Below, one piece after another: positions 52,060-63,486 of a stretch of 64,000 nt of DNA (positions within the stretch are counted from its first letter, which is position 1; every line of letters begins with the position of its first letter). The notes under the pieces were generated by a model. That model saw only the letters and a list, made by a program, of their open reading frames with translations. It was not told the DNA's origin and did no database searches. The DNA comes from Ilyonectria destructans. Its lineage: Eukaryota; Ascomycota; Sordariomycetes; Hypocreales; Nectriaceae. The stretch spans positions 124,001 to 188,000 of the forward strand of contig JAHEWK010000041.1 in the NCBI GenBank assembly GCA_020740775.1, in the 5' to 3' direction. Both the position numbers and the translations under genes were made by a program.

Positions 52060-53331
52060 TTGTTGGTGGGAGCGGCTTTCAGCGCAGGCCACCTCACCGG
52101 AGCCACTGGGTTTCTTGGCAAAGTGGTTGTCGAGGAACTTCTCAGGCTTCGGGAAAAGTACGCCGTCGAACAAGTCATGCTTCTTGTGCGCAAAACGGAT
52201 CTTTTGGGCGCCAGGGCTCGTTTTGAGCAACACATCGCGACGTCTCCATGCTTTGCTTCCCTACCCCAAGACTGGAAACGACATATTAAGATCGTGGAGG
52301 GAGACTTAGCAAACTCCCAGTGCGGTCTTCAAGCTCACGAATATGAGCAAGTTTGTGGAGCAGTCACTCACATCATCCATGCTGCTGCCTGCATTACGTT
52401 TGATAGCGAGGTCTCAGAGGCTGTGTCGTCCAACATCGACAGCTCCAGCCATATACTTGCGCTTGCAAAGGATTGCTGCAAGCTCCAACAGCTTGTCATC
52501 ACGAGCAGCGCCTATGTGACTCCACCTCAGGAAGGTCCCATATACGAGAGCCTGGTGGAACTGCCCCTTCCAGCCAGCAGACTCATCGCAGAATTGAGAA
52601 ACGGGGCTCTCAGGAAACAACAAGCCATCTCCATCACCGGACATCCGAACATATACAGTCTGTCGAAGTGCCTAGCAGAGCACCTAGTCTGCGAGACAAA
52701 GGGCTCTCTTCCAGTCACCATTGTCCGACCAAGTATCATTTGCGCCGCACTGCAACACCCAGCGCCTGGGTGGATTGATAGCAAGGCTGCATTCGCTGGC
52801 TTAGTTCTTGGCTTCGGGAATGGTGTCCTACGAGTCGTTAACGGGCGACCGGAAACCAAACTTGACATCGTGCCGGTAGACGTAGTCGCAGGACGCCTCA
52901 TTTATGAGACGTTCCGCGAAGATTCTCAAGACCTTGAGAGACCAAACGTCCGTATTGTCTTCTCCGTAACAACAATGGAGGGGTCTCTCACTCTCGGGGA
53001 GGCGTGCAAGGTGTTGGAGGCGTTTTTCAAAGGGACTTTCCGATACATTGGCCCCCAAGGCCATGTTCTAGATCTCTACCAGTTTCTCCACCACTATCTC
53101 CCTTTGCATCTCTACGCAGAGGCCAATCGCGTCAGGGGCAACAAAGAAAAGGAGAGAGCGGCTATTAAGGCATGGAAGATAGTTAGCGGCATGAATGTTG
53201 TCTTCAATCCTTATACTAACTACACGCATGATTTCCGACCAAAGGAGCCGGTGGTTTCTTTCAACCCCACAAAATACATGCAAATTGTTTGTAACGGCGT
53301 GCACAGGAACCTCATGCAGTCCAAACTCTAA
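52060..53331 (+). CDS. Fatty acyl-CoA reductase / thioester reductase-like protein
   Basis: About 420 aa of an extended short-chain dehydrogenase (NAD_binding_4, 'male sterility' type). It has the NAD(P)-binding TGATGFLGK (residues 13-21 of this frame), the LLVRK strand, VEGDL and HAAACITFD. The catalytic Tyr199-x3-Lys203 is in YSLSK, and VRPSIICAA and DIVPVDVVAG follow. Such enzymes reduce acyl-CoA or carrier-bound thioesters to aldehyde or alcohol with NADPH. The frame lacks an ATG ahead of the nucleotide-binding loop (the first codon is TTG), so a short upstream exon is likely, perhaps ending before an acceptor at gcgcag|GCCACC (about 52089). The C-terminal domain is short compared with plant and animal reductases. 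It is not in a visible gene cluster. Confidence 0.8.
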   Translation: MLVGAAFSAGHLTGATGFLGKVVVEELLRLREKYAVEQVMLLVRKTDLLGARARFEQHIATSPCFASLPQDWKRHIKIVEGDLANSQCGLQAHEYEQVCGAVTHIIHAAACITFDSEVSEAVSSNIDSSSHILALAKDCCKLQQLVITSSAYVTPPQEGPIYESLVELPLPASRLIAELRNGALRKQQAISITGHPNIYSLSKCLAEHLVCETKGSLPVTIVRPSIICAALQHPAPGWIDSKAAFAGLVLGFGNGVLRVVNGRPETKLDIVPVDVVAGRLIYETFREDSQDLERPNVRIVFSVTTMEGSLTLGEACKVLEAFFKGTFRYIGPQGHVLDLYQFLHHYLPLHLYAEANRVRGNKEKERAAIKAWKIVSGMNVVFNPYTNYTHDFRPKEPVVSFNPTKYMQIVCNGVHRNLMQSKL

Positions 53332-53346
53332 CACCCTCTCTCCTAC

Positions 53347-53526
53347 TATCACATTCAGTATGTGATGGGATTCTATGATGAAAACTCTCTCCTGCTATCT
53401 ATCTAACTAAGGCAGCCTGCGGAGCTGAGGCCGGAAGACCTACCGGCCGGAGGTCTGAGACTGGAAGAGCTAGCAGCCGGTCTGGAAGACGTTCCAGGCG
53501 TCTTATGATGACCCCATAATGTGACA
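53347..53526. mobile_element. Solo LTR (180 bp)
   Basis: Flanked by the 5-bp duplication CCTAC (53342-53346 and 53527-53531). The right end is AATGTGACA. The left end TATCACATT is its inverse except for TA instead of TG, consistent with a C:G to T:A change. The last 20 bases resemble the LTR at 2694-2986. It sits 15 bp past the stop of the acyl reductase-like gene. Confidence 0.7.
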
Positions 53527-53531
53527 CCTAC

Positions 53532-56500
53532 ACTAGTTACGGGAGACCTTGCAAAAGATGGAACCGGCTGTGTAGTGGTGCAACCTTGACGATACGGAGG
53601 ATAGGAAATCACGGTATCGCTGTGTTTTGGTGAACTAGAAGCTGCGATATGATTTCTTATCACTTTCAAAGTCTGCAAGGACATTCAAGCAGCTCAGCTT
53701 AACGCAGTTTAGAGTCTATCAACCCCTCAGGGGAATATGTTTCAGCCCATCTATTTATAGTCTCGTTTTATGAATTTCACACTCTGATCACTGATCCTGT
53801 AGAGCAGTCGTGCAAGGAAGAGTTGGCAGAATTGTTTTGTAGGGGATCTTCTGGGAAGTTCGACCTTGATTCAATATTGAGGTATCAGGAGGCTTCATAG
53901 CGAGACAGATCAGGAATACATGGTCGCTCCGTCTCCCCTCCTTAGCTACTAGACCCTCACAGATATCAACGCAGCTCTGGTAATTTGGTTGCTATTAGCG
54001 CACCACCCGACCACTAGGATGTCTGCTAATTACTGATAGCGTCTAAAAGTGTGCCCCAGCAAAAGTACATGTTGACTTGTTCCAGTACGTATAAACCTTC
54101 AACACCTAGTCCTTTTCAACGCCTATGCCTTGTCAACTTGCTTTACTCTTGCTTTGCCATGCTGTTGGGCCAGCGGTCTATCTCAGTCTTCTAGCAATAC
54201 AATTTTCATTATTCACAATCGACATCATTTTCTGTCAACTCTAGTGATGCCCATTCATGTTGCCGATTGATCAGGTCTAAGGTGTAAACTTTTGCTTTTT
54301 TGGGTACCCATGGGTAGTACTGGACACTCATTGGCTCACTACATTCTATTCGCAGCAGTGCTGTATAGTTAATGCACTTCCCAGAATCTTATTAGCTAGT
54401 TATCTTGCACCCGCAGACATAATAGAGGCCAGAGATCAATACAGTCACAACCCCATCACTACCTTCTAGCTGCTATCTGGTAGCGTGTCTGCCCTCTTCA
54501 CTCCTTATTGTGTATTCTAGCCCTGACAGTCCTCCGTTGCCGTTGGTCAATGATTTGGGTTCATTTGTACCAGACCGTAGATGAAAGGAACACTGTCTAG
54601 TCTAGAGTCACTACGAAGGGCCTCGTAATGCAAGCCAGCCACTTCTAAATGTTTTCTAGAGATACTATCCTGTATTAGCCGTCCTTCTCTACTCTGTGCT
54701 CCAGCTTTCCGCCATGTCAGTTATCACCTCAACTCGTTGTTAAGATCATGATGGGGAGTTGGTTCCACCTTGCCTCACTGCCACCATACCTAGTTTGATG
54801 TCAAACCGCCAGATTGCTTTTGTGGCACCTACTCCCGGCCGGATGTTCAATGTAGACTTTGTGCGACATCTATCCGCTGCTGAACCATATGAAAGAACCC
54901 ATCATTACCCTGGCAGGCTTCATGGCCATATTTTACCATCTTGTCGGGGGCCGAAATTTGACACAGCAAAGATGGAGGGATTGTGTGATCGCCAAAGAAA
55001 TGTGGCTGCATGGAAGTCATGCATCTACCAGGTTCTTTCACCAGGTTCCTTCATGCTGGCCCATCAAGAGAAACATATAACTTGGCCGAGTCGCCTCCCG
55101 AATGGTTCTCAGCCACGGCTTTCACAGATCCAACCATCAATCCCCGGAAGTTATCAAGACGACGCTGGAAACTAAAATTTCATCTAAGAGTCCCGACAGT
55201 CCTTGGACGGGTTCTGGTACGCTCTTCCTCGGCATCTCATTTTACTATGCTAACAAGTCGGGTATCCATATAGAAGCTACCGCCTGTGTTATGCAGCCGC
55301 CTACTGCAACAACCGACTCAACTCCCCGGGAAGGGGGAAATCCTGAGCCTCCGGACACGGATGTTAAATCTAACACCACACTCAGTGATGCAATTTTTCA
55401 AGTTCAACATTATCGAGTCTCACTGCGTTATTGTGCTCATAAAACCCGCTCCACTACCTGGGCCTGGGCTTGAGTTCGGGCCTCAGGCATGCATATCCCC
55501 GCCGCCATGACACTGCAGTATGAAGCACCCGCGGAAACAATCTTGTCTGGGAGCGGAGATGCGGGCGCCCTTACAGGAATTAATGCGACGGGAAGGTGAG
55601 GTGGACATTACCCCGCTAACCCTGGTCGCCGTTGGTACATCCACAGAAGACTTTTTGGGGCACGTCCAATGAGCAAGGAAGGGTTGACCTCACCAATCCA
55701 ACCCCTTGACTACCGCTGACCGACTGTCCTCCCTGATCGATCGGAAAGACGTCAAGTTAGCGAGTAGGTCGGCACTGTGCGGACGTCGCGACTGCACCTG
55801 CACTGAACATTCTTTGATGTACTCTCTTCTTGGTCGTGCCACGGTAAAGGCGTTTCAAGGGGTGGCCGGGATATGGAAGCTGCGGACCCTGTTTGATAAG
55901 GAGCAGCGACATAGGGGTTAGTGTCGTCTACACAAAATGGATGGCTCGCAGAACAGATTCTTTACCCATATCCTATGTGACAGCTTGTGCCGAAAAGGAC
56001 GGCGCGGTGCTGCATAAAACACTTCAAGCTAGCGGATGCTCCACGGGCATCATGGCATGTCCCGTGTAAGGCTACGCTGGTTCTGCCGCGTATAATTTCA
56101 AGTCCGTTCACATGCCTTGCCGCTCCGGCCATCTGTGGAGTCGGCATTCATCCGCCGCATCGCATTGCAGCCGCGTTGAGGGAGCGGTCAGATGCCCTGT
56201 AATACCGGCAAAGTAGCTGTGCTGCTGACCGCGTCCCTCATTCATTGCCCAATTATCCTTGGCTTGCCCTCGCTCCCGATTGTGATTGCCGTGCATTATG
56301 TAACCTTCTCCAGAATTGGAAAGGTGGTTTCACTCCCTAGAATGAGGGCTGCTTAGGTTGAAGTTGGGTGTCGAGCAGCGAAGATGATACGTCACGGCTT
56401 CAGCATCTAGCTTCTGACCACCCCCTTCCCCTGCCAACATCGCATCCAAATTTCTTGCTCTTTGATTGCGTCCCTTGTGTCCTCCCCCCCTCTGGTACGT

Positions 56501-57721
56501 TCAACTTGTCCTGCCACCCCCGTTCTTGGAGGTTTCGGTCCCGACACGCTCGTTTTTACTTGATCCGTCCACCGACACCCGGCTCAGCCACGCAAATTTG
56601 ACGGACACGTAGATATACGGTGGGAAGCTTGGTGTTTACTCCGGCACTCCGCTGTTGCAATAGACTAGCCCCTCACCGACGAGCCTTTGGTACTTGGTGT
56701 TGGGTTTTTTGGTCTGTCAATCGTCATCAAGGCATGTGTTAGACGAGGGGCGCGACATGACAGGGAACTGAAAGTGAGACCACTTGAAGAATATTGACTG
56801 ATTGACACCGGGTACATCTTCAATCTTCCGCCTACGTGGAGCAGATGGATTGAATTGTACAATTTCCTGGGTATTGTTAGAACTAGTGCTTCCATCAAGA
56901 GAATGGGGTGAGGAGTGCGGCTGGTGGACTTACCCAGATGCCGACCGCAAAATGGTTGTGTGTTTCTCGCTCATCAAATATGAGCTTATTGAGTAGCCAC
57001 TCTTCGGCTGTGTCTTTGCTGTAGTGTTGCGAGAAGCACTTGAGGAATTGTTAGACCTGCATCGTCTAGCGAGACTCATATGTGGTGGAGCACAGGTGGC
57101 CTGGGCGGTCCTTGTCTAAAGAACTGAAACTCGCACTAGTCGTAGCTCGCACAGGCACCATCTTTAACTAATTAATAAGAGGATAGAACAAGGCACGCGA
57201 TGCAATACATCTATACGAGCACCTGTCACATAGACTCCACATGGAGAGGACGATGATGAGCCGTCTTGTGGAGGTACCCATCGGGTTTTCCTCTAGCTTC
57301 TGGCCCTAATTGCAGATGCCGATTTTTGCCATTGCATTGTTTAAGTAGGGAACGACTTCTAAGCCAATACGCTGGAATTTGTGCCGACTATGTTCGGAAT
57401 GGAAGTGATGAATTGCGTGTCCATTTTGGCACGTGTTCTGAATAACTCTGGAGGTCTCTAGCAATTATCTATCAAAATATGTTGCCAATTTCTCGGTGGG
57501 CTAAGTATAAGCTCCAGACCGTACTGAATCATGCTCCCAATATGCGCTCCATGTTAAGAAGAGCATCTCGACTAGATACAATCCATTGAGTGGACTAAAG
57601 ACACAAATTCAGACTAGAACGAGACCAAGGGCAGGTAGAAACAACGGGCCCATCTTCCTCCATGTAAAGTGTATGTCGCTTCGATTGGTAGCCCGTAGAG
57701 TAAAATATACTTGCTATCTTG
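53532..57721. other. 4.2-kb gene-poor stretch
   Basis: I see no gene with a supported product. Frames around 54760-55500 (up to about 138 aa) overlap in three phases and might be the decayed remains of a gene, but show no motif I recognise. Nothing repetitive or RNA-like was found by eye. Confidence 0.4.
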
Positions 57722-58738
57722 TCAAGCGTTTCCGCTAACTCGCTTGAGCACCTTCGTCATCCACGCTGCAACTTGGCGGTTCACTTCGGCCGGTGACTCC
57801 CATAGAGCCCAATGAGATGCCTTAATCTCCCCGTGAGTCAAATCTTCGAAGTATTGGTCCATCCCACCTGACACTTCCGGCACCGGTACCTCATCTCTTG
57901 TAGCGGTAAGGAAGAGTGCCGGCATTGGGAACTTAATCGGCCCCCGTAAGAGATGGAGCTCGTCGAGGTAATTGTACGAGCGTGCCCGGTACCAGTTCAG
58001 AGCCTTCAATTGAGGGCTGCCGTCGTCGAGATATTGCTGAGTGTAATGATCTAACTCTATGTCCGAAACAAGCCGAGACCGATTTAGTTTGGGGAGATTC
58101 TCAGATAAAATACCATCTTCGGTGCTAAATCCGACCTCATCATGGGGTCCAACGCCTCCAAACATGGCGTTGAGAAATTGTCGAACTTGCTCTGCGTCTT
58201 GAATTTTATTTTCAACTTCCATGCTCCTGATCTGCAGCCGAGGCCTCAATTCTGGACGTGTTCCGCTGCAGATAGCATCGTCGAGTGAAAGGAACACCCG
58301 GGAAGGTGGAATGAATGGTGTGCACACGCTGAAGATCCCCAGCACCAAGTTGGGATACCACAGAGCTGTACGCCAGACCGCGATACCGCCCCAGTCGTGG
58401 CCACCAAGGATGATCTTCTGATTCCCAACAACGTTTGCTGCTAGCTCTTTTATATCCTTGGCGATGTTTTTGAGGGCGTAAAGGCTCGGCTCATCCGGCG
58501 TAGCAGTCGCACCGAAACCGAGCATATCCGGTATGACGACCTGATAACCCAATGACACAAAATGTGGAACCTGGTATCGCCAACCGAAGCTCAGATCTGG
58601 AAAACCATGAATGAGGAAAATAGTTGCAATAGGCTCCTTTCTTGGCAATGCCCGCATATAGTGGTACGTTTTGCCACGGATAATGGTCGTGGCTGACGTA
58701 ACTCTCGGGTCATTGGGAACTAACTTGTTTATACGCAT
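57722..58738 (-). CDS. Epoxide hydrolase (alpha/beta-hydrolase fold)
   Basis: A 338-aa protein. It has the oxyanion motif HGFPD (44-48), the strand-turn LGYQVVIPDMLGFGAT and the nucleophile elbow GGHDWGG with Asp115, diagnostic of soluble epoxide hydrolases rather than Ser esterases. The catalytic His is probably His309 in ASHWALWESP, and FLTATRDEVPVPE marks the acid region. The cap-domain region (about 150-260) includes Tyr residues that could activate the epoxide. It would hydrolyse epoxides to diols, in detoxification or secondary metabolism. No signal peptide, so probably cytosolic. It is intact, intronless and not linked to other metabolic genes here. Confidence 0.88.
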   Translation of the reverse strand: MRINKLVPNDPRVTSATTIIRGKTYHYMRALPRKEPIATIFLIHGFPDLSFGWRYQVPHFVSLGYQVVIPDMLGFGATATPDEPSLYALKNIAKDIKELAANVVGNQKIILGGHDWGGIAVWRTALWYPNLVLGIFSVCTPFIPPSRVFLSLDDAICSGTRPELRPRLQIRSMEVENKIQDAEQVRQFLNAMFGGVGPHDEVGFSTEDGILSENLPKLNRSRLVSDIELDHYTQQYLDDGSPQLKALNWYRARSYNYLDELHLLRGPIKFPMPALFLTATRDEVPVPEVSGGMDQYFEDLTHGEIKASHWALWESPAEVNRQVAAWMTKVLKRVSGNA

Positions 58739-59844
58739 TGCTGATTGAGTTATGCTTCCGAACCGTTGACGCTAGTTAACTTGGGCTCGTGAGGTATGAA
58801 TGTAATGCGCGTGGCCTATGAGTTGAGATGCCCGCGTATCGCATTCAATCGCAGTTCGAAGTTGAGCCTACTATGGTATGAACTATAAGCCGGCACTGAA
58901 CAGGATGTAAATTAGACTTCATATCCTGATCAGTATCTCTGCCATCGAATTTATATAAAACAAATACCAAGTCATAATGTCCGTGCCGTGGAGCTCTCGG
59001 GAACATCAATTGATAACATAATGAATGGGGCGCGTCGGGAGACCGAAAAGGGACGAGAAACTTGTAAAAGTCGATTTTGGCTCCTAGGTTTTTTGATATG
59101 TACGTACCCTTCACAAACTTCAAAGACTTTCAAAGCCGTCCATGACACTTACTTTGACTAAACGTCCAATAAGTTCATCTGGAGGGTTAATTTTGACCGT
59201 TTAGTTGCGCGGGTGCAACCCGAGATGAAACCAAGTGACAAGGCAGAAGCTACGGCACCGCATCGCATTTGATACTGTCACTACTGTGGGGAGAGCAACG
59301 CGCCAGTAGGAGCAAAGAAAAACCGGACGTTCTTAGGAAAGAAATCGCGGATGTCAGTGGATGCGACACTGTGCATCATCTTCACTGGGAGTCGCTTAAT
59401 GGTGGAAGGCACTAATGAAACCAATCGATTCCCTCGGTGTTTGCGTCTCAATTCGGTGGGTGATGTAAAATGGCCGAATGTCTTGGGTTCCAACCTTGAT
59501 TTGGTCCAACCCTGGCTGCAGTACCTAGTGAGATCATAATTCGAGACTGACTTCACAACCCCGTGTTCGCCATGATGTGGCCGCAACCAAACGAGGACCC
59601 ATGTCCCCCGCTCACATACCTCACAGCGCGGCTTTGCTACTTTGCCCAGGTTGCGCGTTACTAACACGTTGGTCCCTCCCCGATCAGGCCTACAGATTTT
59701 CAGGGTCAAAAGGGACGAATTACGCCTAGGGACATAACTTTCATCGTCACTGGGTATTAGGCAATACTACGAGCGTAAGGTAAATCGTATGACTCAGATA
59801 GCTAGGGAAGAGGAGGCAACACACGAGTGAATTAGGGAAACCAA
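58739..59844. other. Intergenic, no supported gene
   Basis: A 142-aa frame at 59281-59709 on the minus strand has no recognisable motif and I do not call it. The region upstream of 59845 presumably holds the promoter of the next gene. Confidence 0.4.
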
Positions 59845-60672
59845 ATGATATTTAATTTCAACACTTCTAAATGGGACGACACAAAGAGCTGGGAGGAACT
59901 CGTCTTTCTGAACAAGCTATTTCTTAAGCATGGGCAGGGCATTTTTACGACAACACCATGGAGCGTCGGCCCCGATACCGACTCGATCGTTCATCTAGAG
60001 CCACTGTTACGTCTACACGAATATGGCATATTAACCGCAGACAATCGAGCTGCAGAGGTCAGGGTATGTCGAGGCGAGGAATGGATACAAGGTAGATATC
60101 TCCCTGTTGTGGAGTTTCTTGTCAAGGATGAAAGAGAAGTGACGACACAGTTTTTCGAGCGGCTTTTATGTGATGACCGACTTGCATTAGAAATCCTAGA
60201 CTCTAGGACCGGACTTCCGCAGTTTAACACGAAGCATGGGACATACCCCCTCTCAATTGGGCGGACCGCGGAAACACTCAGCGGCCTAGCAAAAGAACAA
60301 TGGGAGATTGAAGCTGGCCGGTCGGGTGGTCCTATCACACTCGGCGACTTCTGCCTTGAGGATGCAAAGGCAGTGAAAGACATGAGTGTCTACATCTGTT
60401 TGTTAAGAGTGAAAGTCAGTACTGACTTCTTCTACACGGCAACAGATGAGGAGTTTTTGGCTGAGTTAGAGAAGATTGATATACTTGAGGAGATAGCGAA
60501 AAGCGCCTTAGCTTCTGGTGTGGGAAGAACGCCTTCTGGGGTCATCAAGGAAGGATCGGATTTCCGGCGACTTTGGCTTGGAAGAGGCATTATGGCCATA
60601 CGAAAGACCACCGCGGTTGATGCGTTAGGGCATCTCTTTCGCGATCCACGGGCAAAACAGTTCGATAGGTGA
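59845..60672 (+). CDS. Hypothetical protein (weakly DUF6919-like)
   Basis: A 275-aa protein starting MIFNFNTSKWDDTKSWEELV. The first about 70 residues (W-D-D-x-K-S-W-E-E-L...GPDTDSIVHLEPLLRLHEYGILTADNR) recall the arrangement of the DUF6919 family: a Trp-containing helix, a GPDxE/D-type loop, and L..L...G..T. I cannot verify this. The remainder has helical, charged sequence (DEEFLAELEKIDILEEIAKSALASG). No signal peptide or membrane segments. No introns are evident. Function unknown. DUF6919 is mostly bacterial, so a confirmed match would suggest horizontal transfer. Confidence 0.5.
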   Translation: MIFNFNTSKWDDTKSWEELVFLNKLFLKHGQGIFTTTPWSVGPDTDSIVHLEPLLRLHEYGILTADNRAAEVRVCRGEEWIQGRYLPVVEFLVKDEREVTTQFFERLLCDDRLALEILDSRTGLPQFNTKHGTYPLSIGRTAETLSGLAKEQWEIEAGRSGGPITLGDFCLEDAKAVKDMSVYICLLRVKVSTDFFYTATDEEFLAELEKIDILEEIAKSALASGVGRTPSGVIKEGSDFRRLWLGRGIMAIRKTTAVDALGHLFRDPRAKQFDR

Positions 60673-61639
60673 ATACACATATTTTAACTACCGCCTATGA
60701 TAAGCGATCGTACATATTTAATATCACTCACCATGCCCACGCATCGGTCTCACTCAATTGGTAATAGGTCACTTTAGCGCGGGAAATAATGTTGGCAAAG
60801 CATCGATGTAGCCTACGGCAGCCTAGAAATGATCAAAGTGTCTGACTGGAAATGGACAATCGTCGGATCGTGACGAAACAATTAATTAGGGCAAAAGTCT
60901 CAATAAAATTGACTTCAAAATAGAGTTAGACAATGACTTCTCTTAAACCCGAAAACGAAATGGAATGGTCTCTCTGATCTGGAAAGAACGATGCTTCAAT
61001 GATGAATGCGTTCATGTTCTCTCACAGTCTGACTTCTTCCCAATTTTAACCCAAATTAGATCCCTGCTAGCAGAGTCCCAATATTCATTCCCCTCCCGCT
61101 TCAGCAGCAACTAGAGTAATGGATCGACCGCATTCAGGGAGGGATCATGAGGGCATCCTAATAACCCTTCCGCAGGCACAGACCTTCCGTCTCCAGCAAG
61201 ATCGTGTTGATTAAAGCACTCTCGCATCCTCCCATAGAAGCGCCACGGGGCTGACGTCCCCTGGGACCGGCACAGTGCTACATATTCTATATCACATGAT
61301 TGATCGACGGCAATGATAATAGGCTCACATAGTAGTTGGATATTCTCTTTCAGTCACTAGAAACATGGTCCTTATTGCTGGAAAGGGGGTATGCAGGGCT
61401 TTCTTCTACTCGGCTACTTGTCTCACTCACATTCCCTCCAAGATTTCCATCGATAATGGTGGCTGCAGAGGTGCATGCATCCGATAATTGTGATGATTGA
61501 AGAACCGATGGATTTTTGCAGACCTCTGGGAATACCGAGTTCGCATGCGCAGTACCTAACGCCGTGTCTGTCGCGTCGCAACTGCTATCTGACTATCATA
61601 GTTTCGTTTGAACAAACCGCTAGCACACCCCTAGGGATT
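60673..61639. other. Intergenic, no supported gene
   Basis: No frame with domain-like sequence. Confidence 0.4.
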
Positions 61640-62292
61640 TTATATGAGGCTCACAGCCGCACTATTCAAATAAAAGCCGCTTCTTCGAAATGGCCTTGAT
61701 GCTTTCGGGCCTCGCCTCAGCCCGGCCTGGTGCGACGAGAACAAAGGCAAAGACCTGGCTGCTGAAGAACTCAATATATGGGTAATAAAGCCACCCTGAG
61801 TGATTCTGAGGTCAAATTCGGTGCCGGTATTGTCAGATCCATGGCCCATTGCGTGTGGGCCGTCGGGTGGAAGTCATGGATAGCCACCCCTCTAGGTTCT
61901 TAAGGTTGCTGAAGACCTCGGCGAGCATATGGCTGAGGCGGTCGGTGTCCTAGAGGATACACATATCGGCATAAACGGAACAGTTCATGAGAATGAACTG
62001 ATGTAACCTCTAGTATTCGGTTGAGGGCAAAGTGAACATAGCGTAAGCAGCCGCCGAGACGGCTTTTGGAGATGTCGATGAGGGACTAGAGGCTCTTTTC
62101 GGGGAATAAGAACTGCATCAAGGCCAAGAACTCACTGGTGAATGTGGTGTTGAGTGGCTGCATAATTGAGCGGCATGTTACGCGGAGGTTACAAAAAGTA
62201 GCTGTGTCGGTGAATGCAGCAATATCCAAGAGAATATCGAGAGGGATCTTTTAGAAGGGACAGCCCAGGGTGGTGAATGATATATCATTCAT
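61640..62292 (-). pseudogene. F-box-type gene, decayed
   Basis: From an ATG at 62292 the minus strand reads MNDISFTTLGCPF, a stop, then KIPLDILLDIAAFTDTATFCNLRVTCRSI, an F-box-like helix set. After LMQFLFPEKSL another stop precedes SLIDISKSRLGGCLRYVHFALN. The frame then shifts near 61960, and a second frame continues with DRLSHMLAEVFSNLKNLEGWLSM, typical of the post-F-box region of fungal F-box proteins. The two stops (TAA, TAG) and the frameshift preclude a functional product. The in-frame TAG could have come from CAG by a C to T change. Confidence 0.6.
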
Positions 62293-62431
62293 TGTCCTAC
62301 GCAGGATACTTGGCGTTAAGTTGGCCTAACCTGCTCGATTCGAGCAATCAGATGGCCATGCAAACACAGGAGGAAGAGGTAGAAAAGGACGTTTAATTAA
62401 CAAGGAGACCATTGTACAGTAGCAACTATCA

Positions 62432-62719
62432 TCATGATGTACACTTCCCACACCGTTGTAGTTTGCAGTAGTAGCATTCGAAGAATAGCCCTTGCTCTGA
62501 ACACTTGCAGGATGGACACAACCAGTGGGTGAGGGTGCTGTCCGCCTCAATAAGCCATGAGTGAACACATGCCGTACTAGGATTTGAATGACGGGGCTTG
62601 AAAGCACGGCATGTGAGGTTAGAACTACTTTCTCGGCCTTTATCCTTTATAATGTATGGTAAAATGGAGGGTTCATCCATAATAGGTGAATTACGAGGAG
62701 GATTTCGGCCCAGGTTCAT
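62432..62719 (-). CDS. Small cysteine-rich hypothetical protein
   Basis: A 95-aa frame from an ATG at 62719. The C-terminal third has seven cysteines in HWLCPSCKCSEQGLFFEC and then CKLQRCGKC, arranged as C-x2-C-x-C...C-x2-C-x4-C-x2-C, which suggests zinc binding. The N-terminal part has no signature and no signal peptide. It could be a genuine small gene or the last exon of a broken one. Confidence 0.4.
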   Translation of the reverse strand: MNLGRNPPRNSPIMDEPSILPYIIKDKGRESSSNLTCRAFKPRHSNPSTACVHSWLIEADSTLTHWLCPSCKCSEQGLFFECYYCKLQRCGKCTS

Positions 62720-63486
62720 GTTTTACGATTCGCACGTTTGCTAAATACGGCTAGCAAAATGTGCAGCTGACGACAAACCTTGTCTTGGGCATTTGGTGCT
62801 TTTAAAGGCAACGTGGAACGTTCTGGACCATGTAACCACGTCGCAAGCCGGAATAAGCCCATCGTCACTGCGTATTATGGCACCGCGAATGAGGTCATAG
62901 AAGCGGTTCGTTACGTCGTGAGATACCGATCAACGGTCCCGTCACAACCGTCAGTTTCACGGAGCGTTCCCTCGCGCTCACTCCCGTCCGGTCGAGTGCC
63001 AACACGAGATGTTCGTTGCAAGGTAGTTGCGCTTCTATGCCCTGAACCTGAATATGGCGGAAAATTTCTAGCCCTGTCATCGACCGGGGATGCAATAAGG
63101 TCAGGAGAGTGGACAAATCAAGGTCAAGAAACGGCCTTTGTCGAACATAATTATGTGTAGAGAAAAATGCGGTTAAAGGTGGGTAGTGGGTAGATTGAAG
63201 TTTTATGCCTCACTCGCTTATCATGCACGTTATGTATAAGAAATAAAGGTATAACTTGATGCAACGGTCAACATTGGATGAAAGCGAGATGGAGTATTTA
63301 CAAGAGGGCGATGCCCTTGGTTATGAGTATGGTCCAAAACAGGCCCGAGAGATGGAAAGTTATATAAAATAAAGTAGCGACAGTGCTATACTATTTTAAA
63401 GGGGAATACCAAGCCTCTTCAATCCAGGCTCTTTGGTATCATTGCACTCTTAGTCCTCAACGACGCACCGTCCACTTGCTCCTAGC
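62720..63486. other. Intergenic, upstream of the channel gene
   Basis: A 126-aa plus-strand frame (62780-63160) has no recognisable domain and is not called. A TATA-like sequence lies at 63361-63374. Confidence 0.4.
63361..63374 (+). promoter_or_regulatory. TATA-like element upstream of the CSC1-type gene
   Basis: TATATAAAATAAAG lies 113 bp before the proposed start codon at 63487. The distance and sequence are reasonable for a core promoter, but AT-rich runs are common here. Confidence 0.35.

Noticed and set aside
54759..55473. Possible gene in the 53.5-57.7 kb gap
   Set aside because: Three overlapping frames of modest length with no motif; not enough to name a gene.
59281..59709. 142-aa minus-strand frame
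   Set aside because: No domain-like sequence or codon pattern that would support it.
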